Counted from the stretch's first letter, positions 26,036-36,676 are shown. The stretch: DNA of 64,000 nt from Acidithiobacillus sp. (GCF_023256195.1 NZ_JAGDWX010000036.1:1-64000); one strand, 5' to 3'. Notes: generated from the letters alone by a model not told the origin. A program made the numbers and translations.

Positions 26036-26821
26036 TCACTGTTGGACCACCAGGACTTCCGCTGTGCCCGCCTGCAGCAGTCGCGCGCGCAGGGTCTCGG
26101 CCACACTCCGATCGGTCCATGGGCCGATCTGCACCCGATAGAAGGTCGTGCCCCGCACCAGCCCCGGCACGATCAGCAGCGGGCCGACGCCCATGGCCTG
26201 CAGACGATGGCGTTCGCGGATGGCGAGATTGATCTGCTGAAAGGCGCCCGTCTGTAGATAGAACTCCGCCGGTCTGCCCGCACCTGGGTTGGGAGCCGCG
26301 GCCGAACTGGCCTGGGTCGTCGGTGCCAGGGCCTCGACGCGTACCACCGCCGTGCCGCTGCGGATCATGTCCAGGGCCCTGGCAGCACCGTAGGAGAGGT
26401 CGAGGATACGGCCGTCGACAAAGGGACCGCGATCGTTTACCAGCACCTCGATGCTGCGACCGTTGGCAAGATTGGTGACGCGCACGCAGGTGGGCAACGG
26501 TAGCTCGCGGCTGGCGGCACTGTAGGCCTGCGGCAGGAAGGGCGTCCCCATGGAGGTGACGGAACCGGACTCCCAGCCATACCAAGAGGCCGTCCCGCGT
26601 CGATCGTAGCCGAGCGCGGTGGTCAGTGGCTCATAGCGACGACCGTTGACCAGATAACTGCGATTGTAGGGCGCATCGAGCTTCGGCGCGCCGGCTTGAC
26701 AGGCACCGGCCGAAGCCGGAGCGACGCTGCTCCCGGGCATGGGCGACATCCGCTGGGCACAGCCGCCCAGCAACAGACCTGCGAGGGTGAAAAACCATAA
26801 GGCGGCGTGGCGGCGGTTCAC
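26036..26821 (-). CDS. rlpA: RlpA-like lytic transglycosylase lipoprotein
   Basis: A 261-aa lipoprotein. The start is GTG 26821, which overlaps the dapE stop (GTGA) and gives a short signal peptide ending in the lipobox LLLGGC at about residue 20. The double-psi beta-barrel RlpA domain follows ([11 protein letters not shown]...[25 protein letters not shown]), then a C-terminal SPOR domain (about 185-261; [10 protein letters not shown]). RlpA cleaves denuded septal glycan during daughter-cell separation. Translational coupling to dapE is likely. Confidence 0.9.
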   Translation of the reverse strand: MNRRHAALWFFTLAGLLLGGCAQRMSPMPGSSVAPASAGACQAGAPKLDAPYNRSYLVNGRRYEPLTTALGYDRRGTASWYGWESGSVTSMGTPFLPQAYSAASRELPLPTCVRVTNLANGRSIEVLVNDRGPFVDGRILDLSYGAARALDMIRSGTAVVRVEALAPTTQASSAAAPNPGAGRPAEFYLQTGAFQQINLAIRERHRLQAMGVGPLLIVPGLVRGTTFYRVQIGPWTDRSVAETLRARLLQAGTAEVLVVQQ

Positions 26822-27966
26822 GCTTCGGTCCCGCTGCAGAGTTCTTCCAGCACTCCCCGATAGATCGCTGCCAACTCCTCGAGTTCGGTCAGGGCCACAC
26901 ACTCGTTCACCTTGTGGATGGTGGCGTTACATGGGCCCAGCTCCAGCACCTCCCCGCCCAGCTGGGCAATGAATCGCCCATCGGAAGTGCCCCCTCCCGT
27001 GGACAGTTGCGCCTCTTGACCCAGCTGGCGACGCAGTACCTTCTGGGTGGCGTCCACCAGCCTTCCGGGTGGCGTGTAGAAGGGCGGCCCGGAAAACTGC
27101 CAGTCCAGTTCGTAGCGCAGGCCGTGCTTCTCCAGCAACGCCACCACGGCCTGCTCCAGAGACTCGGGGCTCGAAGCGGGAGAGAAGCGGAAATTGAATT
27201 GTACCTCCAGTTGCCCTGGAATGACGTTGGTCACGCCAGTGCCGGCATGGATATTGGAGATCTGCAAGCGGGTGGGAGGAAAGTCGGGATAACCGGCATC
27301 CCACTGTCTCTCCGCCAGCTCCGCCAGAGCTCCCAGCGCGCGGTGGATGGGATTGTCGGCGAGCTCGGGGTAGGCCACGTGGCCCTGCTGCCCGATGATC
27401 CGCAGGCGGGCGTTGAGCGAGCCGCGCCGCCCATTCTTGACCACGTCTCCCAGGCGTTTCGAGGAGGAGGGCTCGCCCACCAGACAATAATCCGGCCGAA
27501 TCTGCTGCGCCGCCAGATAGTCCACGACGTGGCGGGTCCCGTGGGTGGCCACGCCTTCCTCATCGGAGGTGATGAGGAAGGCGATACGGCCGGGGTGCTT
27601 TGGTTGTGCGGCGACGAAGTCTTCCACCGCCACCAGCATGGCGGCGAGACTGCCCTTCATGTCCGCGGCCCCGCGACCGTACAACACCTCGTCGCGCACG
27701 ACGGGCACGAAGGGATCGCTCTGCCAGGCCTCACGCGGGCCCGGTGGAACCACGTCGGTGTGACCGGCAAAGCAGACGATGGGCCCGGACTCCCCCCGCA
27801 GCGCCCAGAAATTCTCGACGCCGCCCGCCGGCAAGCTGGTCACCGTAAAACCCAGATTTTCGAGACGCTCCCGCATCCAGGCCTGACAGCCCGCGTCTTC
27901 CGGCGTCACCGACGGACGCGCTATGAGTGTCTCGGCGTAGCGCAGCACGCGCTGGCGCGGATCCAT
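26818..27966 (-). CDS. dapE: succinyl-diaminopimelate desuccinylase
   Basis: A zinc peptidase-family enzyme that removes succinate from N-succinyl-LL-diaminopimelate in lysine and peptidoglycan precursor synthesis. The 382-aa length is standard. Metal and catalytic motifs are visible: [29 protein letters not shown] and the C-terminal NATIHKVNE. It sits 3 bases after dapD in a dapC-dapD-dapE-rlpA operon on the minus strand. Confidence 0.95.
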   Translation of the reverse strand: MDPRQRVLRYAETLIARPSVTPEDAGCQAWMRERLENLGFTVTSLPAGGVENFWALRGESGPIVCFAGHTDVVPPGPREAWQSDPFVPVVRDEVLYGRGAADMKGSLAAMLVAVEDFVAAQPKHPGRIAFLITSDEEGVATHGTRHVVDYLAAQQIRPDYCLVGEPSSSKRLGDVVKNGRRGSLNARLRIIGQQGHVAYPELADNPIHRALGALAELAERQWDAGYPDFPPTRLQISNIHAGTGVTNVIPGQLEVQFNFRFSPASSPESLEQAVVALLEKHGLRYELDWQFSGPPFYTPPGRLVDATQKVLRRQLGQEAQLSTGGGTSDGRFIAQLGGEVLELGPCNATIHKVNECVALTELEELAAIYRGVLEELCSGTEA

Positions 27967-27969
27967 GAC

Positions 27970-28791
27970 TCAGAGCTCACGCAGCAACTGGTTGATACCC
28001 ACCTTGCTCAGGGTCTTGGCGTCCACCTTCTTGACGATGACGGCACAATAGAGGCTGTGGCTGCCGTCCTTTGCCGGCAGACTGCCAGATACCACCACCG
28101 AACCCGCCGGCACGCGGCCGTAGAGGATCTCTCCCGTCTCGCGATCGTAGATGCGGGTGCTGGCGCCGATGAAGACCCCCATGGAGATCACGGAACCTTC
28201 CTCGACGATGACTCCTTCCACGACTTCGGAGCGGGCGCCGATGAAGCAGTGGTCTTCGATGATGGTGGGATTGGCCTGCAAGGGCTCCAGCACCCCGCCG
28301 ATGCCGACGCCGCCGGATAGGTGCACGTTCTTGCCGATCTGGGCACAGGAACCCACCGTCGCCCAGGTATCCACCATGGTACCCTCGTCCACATAGGCAC
28401 CGATGTTCACGAAGGAGGGCATGAGCACACAGTTACGGGCGATGAAGGCCCCCTTGCGCACCGTCGCTGGCGGCACCACGCGAAAGCCGCCGGTGCGAAA
28501 ATCGTTGCTGTTGTAGTCGGCGAATTTCCCCGGCACCTTGTCAAAATATTGGGTCTCGCCGCCTGGGATACGGACATTGTCCTGCAAGCGGAAAGACAGC
28601 AGCACGGCCTTCTTGATCCACTGATGCGTATACCATTCGCCATCGCGCTTCTCGGCGACCCGCAGCACGCCTTTGTCGAGGCCTTCGATGACCTTTCCCA
28701 CGGCGTCGCGCAGCTCGTTGGGCGCATTGCGCGGGCTGAACTGGTCCCGTTCCTCCCAGGCGCTGTCGATGATTTCCGCTAGCTGTGCCAC
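27970..28791 (-). CDS. dapD: 2,3,4,5-tetrahydropyridine-2,6-dicarboxylate N-succinyltransferase
   Basis: Catalyses the succinyl-CoA-dependent step of diaminopimelate synthesis. The 273-aa protein shows the hexapeptide-repeat left-handed beta-helix in its C-terminal half ([49 protein letters not shown]) and the family-specific N-terminal part with YNSNDF and [14 protein letters not shown]. It overlaps the dapC end by 13 bases and is followed closely by dapE. Confidence 0.95.
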   Translation of the reverse strand: MAQLAEIIDSAWEERDQFSPRNAPNELRDAVGKVIEGLDKGVLRVAEKRDGEWYTHQWIKKAVLLSFRLQDNVRIPGGETQYFDKVPGKFADYNSNDFRTGGFRVVPPATVRKGAFIARNCVLMPSFVNIGAYVDEGTMVDTWATVGSCAQIGKNVHLSGGVGIGGVLEPLQANPTIIEDHCFIGARSEVVEGVIVEEGSVISMGVFIGASTRIYDRETGEILYGRVPAGSVVVSGSLPAKDGSHSLYCAVIVKKVDAKTLSKVGINQLLREL

Positions 28792-30005
28792 GCTGACTCC
28801 TTTGATTGTGACGATTTTAAAGGGTGATTATCGAGAAAATCGCGGATGCGTTGCAAACCTTCGATGCATTCTTCCTCGCTCCCCACCAGGGCGATACGCA
28901 CGCGCTCCTGCCCCGGGTGCAGACCGTGGGCATGCCGCGCCAGATAGGCACCGGGCAGGCAGCGGACGTGCTTGCTTGCAAAAAGCGCACGGGTGAAAGC
29001 CTCGCCGTCGCCCACTTCCGGCCAGAGGTAGAAGCCGCCATCGGGCAGGGCGATATCCAGGTGCCCACCGAGAATATCCTGCGCCGCCGCAAACTTGCGT
29101 GCGTAGGTACGGCGGCTCTGCGCCACGTGCTCCTCGTCCCCCCAGGCGGCAAGGGAAGCCGCCTGGATGAAGGGCGGCATGGCTGCTCCAAGGTAGGTGC
29201 GATAGCGCAGAAAACGCGCCAGGACGGCGGGATCCCCCGCGACGAAGCCGCTGCGCGCCCCCGGTATGCTCGAGCGCTTGGACAGGCTGTGAAAACTCAG
29301 TACACCTTCGAGGCTGCCGGTCGCGGCCGCCACCGCCAGCACACCCACCGGGGCGTCGCGGAAATAGATCTCGCTATAGCACTCGTCGACAGCCAGAACC
29401 ACACCATGGCGCCGAGTCTGGGCGATGAGCCAGGCGAGTGTATCCTGGTCCAGCGCGGCGCCGGTGGGGTTGTGCGGCGAGTTTACATAGATCAGGGCGG
29501 CACGCTGCCAGATGGCTTCAGGGATGGCGTGGTAATCCGGCTGGCCCGATACCGGGTCGCAATTGAGGTAGTAGGGCTCCGCCCCCGCCAACAGTGCCGC
29601 ACCCTCGTAGATCTGATAGAAAGGATTGGGCATGAGCACCAGGGCTTTAGGCTCCTGGCAGGGGTCCACCAGGGTCTGAGCGATGCTGAAGAGCGCCTCA
29701 CGAGTGCCGTTGACAGGCAGGATGCAGCGGTCGGGATCGAGAAATCCGCTGGGCAGAGAGAAGCGGCGGCTCGCCCAGGCGGCCATCGCCCGTCGCAGCG
29801 TCAGCTCGCCCAGCACCTTGGGATATTCCGCCAGACCCTGCTGCAAGGATGCCGTCAGGGCCTGGGCCACCAGTTCGGGCGCCTGCTGACGCGGTTCACC
29901 GATGGAAAAGTCGATGAGCGGGAGTGCTGGCGGGTTCACATCCTGAAGCAACTGCCGCAGGCGCTCGAAAGGATAGGCCTGCAGTGACGCAAGGCCGGGA
30001 TTCAT
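28779..30005 (-). CDS. dapC: succinyldiaminopimelate transaminase
   Basis: A class I/II aminotransferase of 408 aa that makes N-succinyl-LL-diaminopimelate. Features of the fold: [19 protein letters not shown] near residue 170, the [11 protein letters not shown] Asp/Tyr pair, and the PLP lysine in [16 protein letters not shown]. The assignment to dapC rests on the overlap with dapD and the neighbouring dapE. It is the first gene of the operon, divergent from the EamA transporter. Confidence 0.9.
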   Translation of the reverse strand: MNPGLASLQAYPFERLRQLLQDVNPPALPLIDFSIGEPRQQAPELVAQALTASLQQGLAEYPKVLGELTLRRAMAAWASRRFSLPSGFLDPDRCILPVNGTREALFSIAQTLVDPCQEPKALVLMPNPFYQIYEGAALLAGAEPYYLNCDPVSGQPDYHAIPEAIWQRAALIYVNSPHNPTGAALDQDTLAWLIAQTRRHGVVLAVDECYSEIYFRDAPVGVLAVAAATGSLEGVLSFHSLSKRSSIPGARSGFVAGDPAVLARFLRYRTYLGAAMPPFIQAASLAAWGDEEHVAQSRRTYARKFAAAQDILGGHLDIALPDGGFYLWPEVGDGEAFTRALFASKHVRCLPGAYLARHAHGLHPGQERVRIALVGSEEECIEGLQRIRDFLDNHPLKSSQSKESAWHS

Positions 30006-30095
30006 GCCACACTTCCGTCAGCCGTGATCGACCGAAGCCAGCCAGTGGATTTCATCATGGATGCAAGTTTGGTGCAGAAAGGAGTCCCCTGACAA

Positions 30096-31019
30096 GTGTC
30101 TGTCGCGTCTTTTCGGGAGTCGCCGCGCCATCTGGCCATCGGTGCGCTGGTTTTGGGAGCCGCACTGTGGGGCGGGTTCTGGTGGCCGCTACGCTTTTTC
30201 TCCGGCCAAGGGTTGGCGGGCCCCTGGCTCATTGCCGGCATCTATCTACTGCTGGCGCTCCCCGCCTTGACGGTGGTGCGCTGGCAGCGCTTGCACTGGC
30301 GTCGCGACGGCAAGGTGCTGCTGGCTCTGGCGCTCCTGGGTGGCTGGACCAACGTGGCCTTCATGCTGGCCCTTTTCGATGGCAGCGTGGTGCGCGTGTT
30401 GCTGCTCTTCTATTTGTCGCCGGTATGGTCTTTGTTGCTGGCTTGGCTGGTGCTGAAGGAATCGCTGGGGTGGCGTGGCGTCTTGGCCGGTGCTCTGGCC
30501 ATCGCCGGCAGCATCCTCGTCATCGGTCACGGCCAAGTGGGATCTTGGTCGGCCTTCGACCTGGACGATCTTCTGGCGGTCAGCGCCGGGCTTGCCTTTG
30601 CCGCCAGCAATGTCCTGTTGCGCGGCAACCAGAGTGTACCGGATCGCGAGCGGGCCGTGGCCATCTGGTGGGGTTGTGCGTCCCTTGGCCTGATGGTGGC
30701 GCTCTTTTCACCCTGGCCGCGCCCGCATGCCGAACTGTTTTGGCTGCTTCCGGCCTTTTCCTGGTTCTGGGTGGGCGGCGCGACGGCCGCCACCCTCTAC
30801 GGCGTGGCTCGCCTCCCCGTGGGTCTATCGGCGGTGATCATGCCAGTGGAGATCCTCTTCGGCGCTGCCTCGGCATGGCTCCTCGCCGGCGAGGCCGTGA
30901 CTTGGTCCGAATTCACGGGCGGCCTTGCCATCCTCGCTGCCGCCGGCTTGCAGATGCGCAGACCCACACTACCAGGGCCCGTCCCCACCGATAGCCTCGG
31001 CGAAGAGCCGCGCAGCTAG
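30096..31019 (+). CDS. EamA/DMT family transporter
   Basis: A 307-aa inner-membrane protein with ten predicted membrane segments arranged as two EamA repeats (about 15-140 and 155-290). Drug/metabolite family exporters move amino acids or other small metabolites; the substrate is unknown. It starts with GTG at 30096, with AAAGGAG about 11 bases upstream. The last 51 bases overlap the end of the convergent gph gene. Confidence 0.87.
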   Translation: MSVASFRESPRHLAIGALVLGAALWGGFWWPLRFFSGQGLAGPWLIAGIYLLLALPALTVVRWQRLHWRRDGKVLLALALLGGWTNVAFMLALFDGSVVRVLLLFYLSPVWSLLLAWLVLKESLGWRGVLAGALAIAGSILVIGHGQVGSWSAFDLDDLLAVSAGLAFAASNVLLRGNQSVPDRERAVAIWWGCASLGLMVALFSPWPRPHAELFWLLPAFSWFWVGGATAATLYGVARLPVGLSAVIMPVEILFGAASAWLLAGEAVTWSEFTGGLAILAAAGLQMRRPTLPGPVPTDSLGEEPRS

Positions 31020-31652
31020 GTCCTCGCTGCGCGGGATGACAGCGTCGGCGCCCCAGGATGCCGCCGCCTCCCCACTGCAGTAACCCCAGCCTGCCGCCCA
31101 GGCCGCACAACTCGCCGCGTGGGCCGCCTCGATGTCGCGTCGATCGTCGCCCAGATAGAGACTGCGCTGCGGTGACACCGCCAATCGTTCCAAGGCGTAG
31201 AGCAAGGGGAGAGGATCGGGTTTGCAGCGTGCTGTGGTATCACCGCTGACCACCACCGCCGGTGCCACGGGCAGCGGCAGGGCCGCCAGCAGGGCATCCG
31301 TCAGATAGCCCGGCTTGTTGGTGACGATACCCCAGGGAATGTCGTGCTCGGCCAGCGTCGCAAGGCAGTCGGCCACCCCCGGGAAGAGGCGGGTACGCAC
31401 CGCAATGTTCGCTGCGTAGTGGGCGAGGAATTCCTCGCGCAAGGCCTCGTATTCCGGCTGCTGCGGCTCGACACCGAAGGTCTCCCGCAGCAGACCGCGC
31501 GCCCCTTGCGAAGCGAAGGGGCGCAGACGTTCGAAAGGGGGTGCTGAACGCTGGTGGCGACGACAGAGCGCATGGACGGCAGCGACGAGATCGGGAGCGG
31601 TATCCAAGAGGGTGCCGTCCAGATCCCAGAGGACCGCATGCCAGCGACTCAC
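30969..31652 (-). CDS. gph: phosphoglycolate phosphatase (HAD family)
   Basis: A 227-aa HAD hydrolase. The nucleophile motif LWDLDGTLLDT is at residues 7-17, a helical cap domain follows, and the late motifs are TNKPGYL, GDTTARCKPDP and LGDDRRDIEAA. Phosphoglycolate phosphatase salvages 2-phosphoglycolate; the position after ubiG is common in proteobacteria, where the gene is often annotated as gph (or mupP in some genera). Start and ubiG stop overlap by 4 bases. Confidence 0.88.
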   Translation of the reverse strand: MSRWHAVLWDLDGTLLDTAPDLVAAVHALCRRHQRSAPPFERLRPFASQGARGLLRETFGVEPQQPEYEALREEFLAHYAANIAVRTRLFPGVADCLATLAEHDIPWGIVTNKPGYLTDALLAALPLPVAPAVVVSGDTTARCKPDPLPLLYALERLAVSPQRSLYLGDDRRDIEAAHAASCAAWAAGWGYCSGEAAASWGADAVIPRSEDLAARLFAEAIGGDGPW

Positions 31653-32368
31653 GCGTCCTTCGCCTTGCGGCTTCGACAGAGATAATTGACGCTGACGTCG
31701 TCCACCAGGCGGGCACGTCCGCGAATGGGATCGTAGTGCATGCCCTTGAGTTCCTCCAGCTGCAGCCCGGCGTTTCGCGCCATGTCCAGGAGCTCGCTGG
31801 GACGGATGAGCTTCTCGTAGTCATGCGTCCCTCGTGGAATGAGGCCCAGCACATACTCGGCGCCGAGAATGGCCAGCAGATAACTCTTGGGGTTGCGGTT
31901 GATGGTGGCAAAGAAGGCCTGACCGCCGGGGCGCAAAAGCTCGGCACAGGCACGAACCACACTCTGGGGATCGGGCACGTGCTCCAGCATCTCCATGCAG
32001 GTGACGACATCGAAACTGCCCGCGGCCTCCTGCGCCAGATCCTCCACGGCTATAGCGCGGTACTCCAGGGTCCCGGAAAGATCCGGCCCCGTTTTTTGCG
32101 CATGGGCACGGGCCGCTGCCAGGGCCGACTCCGCCAGATCCACGCCGAGGACATGGGCCCCTGATCTTGCCATGGCCTCGCTGAGAATGCCCGCGCCGCA
32201 GCCCACATCCACAACCTTGCGCCCATCCAGGCGACCATCACAGCCGCGGCGAATGAACTCCAGTCGCACGGGATTGATCTGGTGCAGGGTACGCATGGGA
32301 CCCTTGTCGTCCCACCAGTCCTCCGCCAGAGCCCCAAATTTTTCGATTTCTGCCGAATCCACGTTCAC
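31649..32368 (-). CDS. ubiG: ubiquinone biosynthesis O-methyltransferase
   Basis: A 239-aa SAM-dependent methyltransferase acting twice on ring hydroxyls in ubiquinone synthesis. The N-terminal EIEKFGALAEDWWD is characteristic of UbiG, followed by the SAM-binding motif VVDVGCGAGILSEAMA and CMEMLEHVPDP, and FFATINRNPKSYL. The start is GTG 32368, overlapping the stop of the deaminase gene by 4 bases; the longer frame to 32815 lies inside that gene. It belongs to a mtaD-ubiG-gph operon with 4-base overlaps. Confidence 0.94.
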   Translation of the reverse strand: MNVDSAEIEKFGALAEDWWDDKGPMRTLHQINPVRLEFIRRGCDGRLDGRKVVDVGCGAGILSEAMARSGAHVLGVDLAESALAAARAHAQKTGPDLSGTLEYRAIAVEDLAQEAAGSFDVVTCMEMLEHVPDPQSVVRACAELLRPGGQAFFATINRNPKSYLLAILGAEYVLGLIPRGTHDYEKLIRPSELLDMARNAGLQLEELKGMHYDPIRGRARLVDDVSVNYLCRSRKAKDA

Positions 32369-33699
32369 GTCTGCCGATCCTTCGCGGCAATTCGCCGCGC
32401 CCACTCCTGTGCCTGTGATCTCAGACGCGACCAGTCCAGCCGCGTCCAATCCGCGTTCTCTACCAGCAATTGACCGTTCACCCAGACGTGGCTCACCTGA
32501 TCTCGCCCGGCGCAGTAGACCAGCTGCGAGATGGGGTCGTAGAGCGGTTGGGTGGCGGGATGGTCGAGGTCCACCGCGATGCAGTCCGCTGCCTTGCCGG
32601 GCTCCAGCGTACCGATGGTATCGTCCCAGCCGCAGGCCATGGCCCCACCCAGGGTGGCCGCCTCCAGCGCGGCGGCGGCGGCCAATGCCGTGGTGTCGCC
32701 GCCCCGTCCCTTGGCCAGGAGGGCGGCGCTGCGCATCTCGCTGAACATATCCAGGTCGTTGTTGCTGGCGGCGCCATCGGTACCGATGCCAAAGGGGATT
32801 CCAGCGGCCTGCCACCGATCCACGGCGGCGATACCGGAACCAAGCTTGAGGTTGGATTCCGGACAGTGGGCCAGGCGTAGACCGCGCTGACGAACGAGCT
32901 CCAGATCTTCAGCCGTCAACCGGGTCATGTGCACCGCCAGGAAGCGGTCGTCGAGCAGCCCCAGCTCGTCCAGTCTTTGCAGTGGTCGCCGTCCGTCCTG
33001 GGCGATGGCCTCCTCGACCTCGTGGGCGGTTTCGTGAACGTGCATGTGCAGAAACAGATCGAGCGATTCCGCCAGCTCCTTGGCCGCGCGCAGGGCCGGA
33101 TCCTGGACCGTGTAGGGTGCGTGCGGGGCAACGCTCTGGCGGATCCGCGGCAGGGCCCGCAAGGATACCGCCTGAGTCTCGGCCCGTCGCAGCGCATCGT
33201 TGGCATCCCGACTCTGGGCCGTGGGAAAATCGATCACCACCTGACCTAGGCAGGCGCGGATGCCGCTTTCCACGACTGCCTGAGCCGCTGCCTCGGGGAA
33301 AAAATACATGTCGTTGAAACAGGTGGTACCGCCGCGCAGCATCTCGGCGATGGCCAGCTGCGTGCCCAGAGCGACGAATTCGGGTCCGACGAAGCGCGCC
33401 TCGGCGGGCCAGATGTGCTGCTTCAGCCAGGTCATGAGCGGCAGATCGTCCGCCAGTCCGCGCAGCAAGGTCATGGCCGCGTGGGTGTGGCTGTTGACGA
33501 GGCCCGGCAGGAGTGCGTGGTGGGGGAGCTCGATCCAGCGGGCAGCAGGATATCGGGAGCGGAGCTGCTGCTGCGGACCCAGGTCGCGAATCTGCCCACC
33601 GCCGATGGCCAGGCCGTGCTGTGCCAAGGCCCCACGAGGCCGGACGGGGATCAGCCATTGCGCCGCCAAAACGTATTCGACCACGGTCTCTTCGGACAC
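32365..33699 (-). CDS. mtaD: 5-methylthioadenosine/S-adenosylhomocysteine deaminase family (TRZ/ATZ) hydrolase
   Basis: A 444-aa amidohydrolase. Metal ligands are visible in PGLVNSHTHAAMTLLRG (about residue 65), MHVHETAHEVE, the mid-domain HMTRL and HCPESNLKLGSG, and GTDGAASNNDLDM. Family members deaminate methylthioadenosine, S-adenosylhomocysteine or related purines. Placement before ubiG, whose reaction yields S-adenosylhomocysteine, supports a role in recycling that product; this is inference from context. Confidence 0.88.
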   Translation of the reverse strand: MSEETVVEYVLAAQWLIPVRPRGALAQHGLAIGGGQIRDLGPQQQLRSRYPAARWIELPHHALLPGLVNSHTHAAMTLLRGLADDLPLMTWLKQHIWPAEARFVGPEFVALGTQLAIAEMLRGGTTCFNDMYFFPEAAAQAVVESGIRACLGQVVIDFPTAQSRDANDALRRAETQAVSLRALPRIRQSVAPHAPYTVQDPALRAAKELAESLDLFLHMHVHETAHEVEEAIAQDGRRPLQRLDELGLLDDRFLAVHMTRLTAEDLELVRQRGLRLAHCPESNLKLGSGIAAVDRWQAAGIPFGIGTDGAASNNDLDMFSEMRSAALLAKGRGGDTTALAAAAALEAATLGGAMACGWDDTIGTLEPGKAADCIAVDLDHPATQPLYDPISQLVYCAGRDQVSHVWVNGQLLVENADWTRLDWSRLRSQAQEWARRIAAKDRQT

Positions 33700-33752
33700 G
33701 ACCGACTCCCAGCAGAAGACTGCCTCTACTCTAGCACAGCGTGCGCCGGTTC

Positions 33753-34961
33753 TCAGCCGCCGGCCCGCTCCAGGGCCTTGGCGTAGGCCCAGACCGTTGC
33801 CGAATAGAAGACACTGGGGTTATAGCCCATGATCGCGTAGAAATTGGGATAGGCCAGGTAGTAGTGGGGACCCTCTCGGCCTTCCAGGCGCAGCAGGCCG
33901 ACAGGGGTGTCTGCCGGGAGCAGGGCGTGGCCGCGTTCGGGATATACCCCAAGGCGTGCCAATTGGCCCAGGGTATATTCGGGGCGTGTTTTGGTTTCCG
34001 GTGCGCTGTCTTGGGTAAGCAGAGCCGGAACCAGCACCGGCTGGCCCGGCTGCCAGCCGTGCGCGCGGAGGAAGTTGGCGGTGGACGCCAGCACATCGGG
34101 TACGGATCGCCAGAGATTGGGTAGACCCTCGCCGGGAGGGTCATCCCAGGCGACGCCATACTTCAGATAGCTGCTCGCCAGAAACTGTGACATACCCATG
34201 GCGCCAGCCGGGGATCCGCGTAATTGCGTCACGGGTTGCCCCAAGGCTTGCGCCAGTTTCAGGGTCTCGGCCGTCTGGTAGAGAAAGAAGTCGCGCCGCG
34301 GCTTGAGCGCAAGGCTGAGGCTGAGATTGGCATCGAGCACCGGAAAGTTGCCCATGAAACTGCCAAAACCCGTCTCGATGTTCAGGATACCGAGCAGCAG
34401 GGGAGGCGGCACCCCGTATTTCTCTGCCACGGCGTCCAGGCTGCGGCGGTGCGCCTGCCAGAACTGCAAGCCATTGCGCACGCGATCCGGGCTCAGGAAG
34501 CGCTCGCTGTAACGCCACCAGGGCAAGGGCACCCGGGGGGCACTGCTGGGCGGTGGGGGCGCCATCAGAGCGACGGCCCGCGCGTCGAAACGGGCGCTCT
34601 GCAGGGCCGGGATGACCACCGAGGCCGGTAGGTCGTAACGCTGTTGCAGGGTGCAGGCAAACTGCCGCAGCTCTGTCTGATACCGCTGCGGGAATCCGGG
34701 GAAACGGAGATCGCTGGGGCAATACGCGGTTGCCGGTGCGGCTGCCGTGACGGCAGGACGATCCGGAAGAGCCGGTGGGACACTGACCGTGGCGGCGGGA
34801 GTCGTCCCGCGCGACGCCGGTGTGGGTGCGCTGGATGCGACCTGCGTGGCGCAGCCGGACAGCGCCAGAATCAGACCCAGGACGCTGCCGGACAGCAGAA
34901 GCTGCCGTGCCTGATAACGCCCGCGAGGGTTGCCGCAGGGGTGTTCAGCGGTTGAGCACAT
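33753..34961 (-). CDS. mltB: membrane-bound lytic murein transglycosylase B
   Basis: A 402-aa lipoprotein: a signal peptide with lipobox LALSGC at about residues 32-37, a Pro/Ala/Thr-rich spacer, then an SLT-fold MltB domain. In that domain GVPPPLLLGILNIETGFGSFMG holds the catalytic glutamate, and GSPAGAMGMSQFLASSY follows. It cleaves peptidoglycan to give anhydromuropeptides. The start lies within the last 17 bases of the upstream NlpC/P60 gene. Confidence 0.9.
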   Translation of the reverse strand: MCSTAEHPCGNPRGRYQARQLLLSGSVLGLILALSGCATQVASSAPTPASRGTTPAATVSVPPALPDRPAVTAAAPATAYCPSDLRFPGFPQRYQTELRQFACTLQQRYDLPASVVIPALQSARFDARAVALMAPPPPSSAPRVPLPWWRYSERFLSPDRVRNGLQFWQAHRRSLDAVAEKYGVPPPLLLGILNIETGFGSFMGNFPVLDANLSLSLALKPRRDFFLYQTAETLKLAQALGQPVTQLRGSPAGAMGMSQFLASSYLKYGVAWDDPPGEGLPNLWRSVPDVLASTANFLRAHGWQPGQPVLVPALLTQDSAPETKTRPEYTLGQLARLGVYPERGHALLPADTPVGLLRLEGREGPHYYLAYPNFYAIMGYNPSVFYSATVWAYAKALERAGG

Positions 34962-35580
34962 GGCTGTCTCGGGCGGTCATGGCCAAGAGCTCCGGTGGCA
35001 TGGGGCGGCGAACACCGTCCAGACGACTGGACCAGTAAGGATTACGAAGGCTCTGGACGGTGATACCGGCGCGTCGATTCAGGGCGCTGACAAACTGGTC
35101 GCCACCGATGTAGATGCCCACGTGCGAGTAAGGGCGCCCGAGGGTATTGAAGAACAGGAGATCGCCCTTCTGTATGCGCGACATGGGCACCGCCGGCAGA
35201 GCAGCCGCCTGGGCCGCGGCGGTACGTGGCACCTCCACCCCCGCCTGGGACAGCACATACTGAATCAGACCGCTGCAATCGAAGCCTTCAGAGCGACTCT
35301 CGCCGCCCCAGACATAGGGTTTGCCGATCTGGGCGATGGCGTTGACAAGGACGGTGTCGAGAACGGTGGCCTCCCGGTGGCTCTCACGCAGCTCGGGGGC
35401 ATAGGAATACTGCCTGCTGGATGTCGCATTGGCGTAGGCGCTGGGCGGCACCGCGCTGCCAGAGAGGTCCGTGGCGCAGCCCCCGAGCAGGAGCGTCACG
35501 CTGGTCAAGAAGGACAGGGGTACCAAGATACGAAAGTTCGACCGCTCCCGGCCGGGTCGTGCTTCGGTGTGCATGGACAT
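34945..35580 (-). CDS. NlpC/P60 family lipoprotein endopeptidase
   Basis: A 211-aa lipoprotein with a signal peptide ending in LLLGGC (about residues 31-36) and a C-terminal NlpC/P60 domain. The catalytic Cys is in EGFDCSGLIQYVLSQAG, the catalytic His in PYSHVGIYIG and the third polar residue further on. Such enzymes cut peptide crosslinks near D-Glu-meso-DAP. The start at 35580 has GGAG 10 bases upstream; the longer frame to 35670 lacks one. It is coupled to mltB by a 17-base overlap, so two wall hydrolases are co-produced. Confidence 0.88.
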   Translation of the reverse strand: MSMHTEARPGRERSNFRILVPLSFLTSVTLLLGGCATDLSGSAVPPSAYANATSSRQYSYAPELRESHREATVLDTVLVNAIAQIGKPYVWGGESRSEGFDCSGLIQYVLSQAGVEVPRTAAAQAAALPAVPMSRIQKGDLLFFNTLGRPYSHVGIYIGGDQFVSALNRRAGITVQSLRNPYWSSRLDGVRRPMPPELLAMTARDSHVLNR

Positions 35581-35825
35581 GGGCACTTCGCTCCAGTTTC
35601 TCCCTCTTTCCGGGTTTTTAGAGCAAAAAGCCCAACAAGGCAAGTAGTTAACCGGATATAGTTCATCCACTGGCTTAAAATGACCAAGCGCGTGCCCGTG
35701 CCTCGGCGCTGGGGACCACGCTTACTCCGCCGGATATCCACCCAAGACGGCATCCTCCTGGGACTCTCATCTTCGGTTTTCCGCGCCGCAGCCGCCATCT
35801 TCCCGGCGGGCCCCGTCACTGGGAT

Positions 35826-36575
35826 TCAGAAAAACCAGAGACGGATGCCCATGGCAAGGATCACCAGCGTGACCACGATCTTGATCCACAGCTCGCCATG
35901 CCGGCTCAGGGTCAACTTGCTGGAGAAATGCGCGCCGACAACGGCGCCCGCGCCGACGATACCACCCAATAGCCAATCTACCTGGTGCAGAAGGACGAAT
36001 ACCAGCAGCGCCGGCAGGGTGTAGAGGGCAATGATGAAAGTCTTGTGGGCGTTGATCCGCGCTAGAGGTATATCGAGGAAGGCGCGCAGAACAAAAATGA
36101 AGAGAAAACCGATCCCCGCCTGGATGAAACCCCCGTAGAAACCGAGCAGCAGCATGGCGGGGTAGATGGCGGCGGGATAGCGTTGCGGCAGACGGTGTAG
36201 ACGGCGCGCGAGGTCGGCGGGCAGGTACAGGGTGACGGCACTGAAGAGCAGCACCAGAACCAGAATTCGCTGGAAGAGGGTGCTGCCCAGGTGAACGCTG
36301 GACCAGGCTCCGAGGATGGCCCCCGGCAGTGTCCACAGCGCAAGTCCGGCGGCAAAGCGCGGCGCCACCAGATCCTTCATGAGGAAGTGGCGACTGGCCA
36401 GTGCGTTTTCCGCGAGGATGCCGATGCGGTTGCTGGCATTGGCCACGGCCGGACTCAAGCCGGCAAAGATCAGGAGCGGCAGGGTGAGCGCCGAACCTGC
36501 GCCAGCCAGTACGTTGACGAAACCCGCGACCAAGCCGCCGCCAAAAAGGAGAGGGTATAGCCACCAGTCGTGCAT
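35826..36575 (-). CDS. TauE/SafE family permease
   Basis: A 249-aa membrane protein with eight predicted segments and the family repeat: GGLVAGFVNVLAGAGSALTL near the N-terminus and GFYGGFIQAGIGFLFIFVL in the second half. TauE/SafE proteins export sulfite, sulfoacetate or related anions or take up small acids; the substrate cannot be read. GGAG lies 9 bases before the ATG. It is divergent from the pirin gene, 101 bases away. The 245-base gap before the NlpC/P60 gene contains only a weak hairpin near 35614-35635. Confidence 0.85.
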   Translation of the reverse strand: MHDWWLYPLLFGGGLVAGFVNVLAGAGSALTLPLLIFAGLSPAVANASNRIGILAENALASRHFLMKDLVAPRFAAGLALWTLPGAILGAWSSVHLGSTLFQRILVLVLLFSAVTLYLPADLARRLHRLPQRYPAAIYPAMLLLGFYGGFIQAGIGFLFIFVLRAFLDIPLARINAHKTFIIALYTLPALLVFVLLHQVDWLLGGIVGAGAVVGAHFSSKLTLSRHGELWIKIVVTLVILAMGIRLWFF

Positions 36576-36676
36576 CGCGCCGTACTCCGTGCCCGCGGAG
36601 CGGCCATTGTAGATGGACCCTCCAGCTTGTCCAAAATCGAGGGCCGTCATAGCATGCCAGAAAACTACGGGAAGGG

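Noticed and set aside
26914-28320. 468-codon frame opposite dapE and dapD
   Set aside because: It crosses two well-supported genes and their border; no domain is recognisable.
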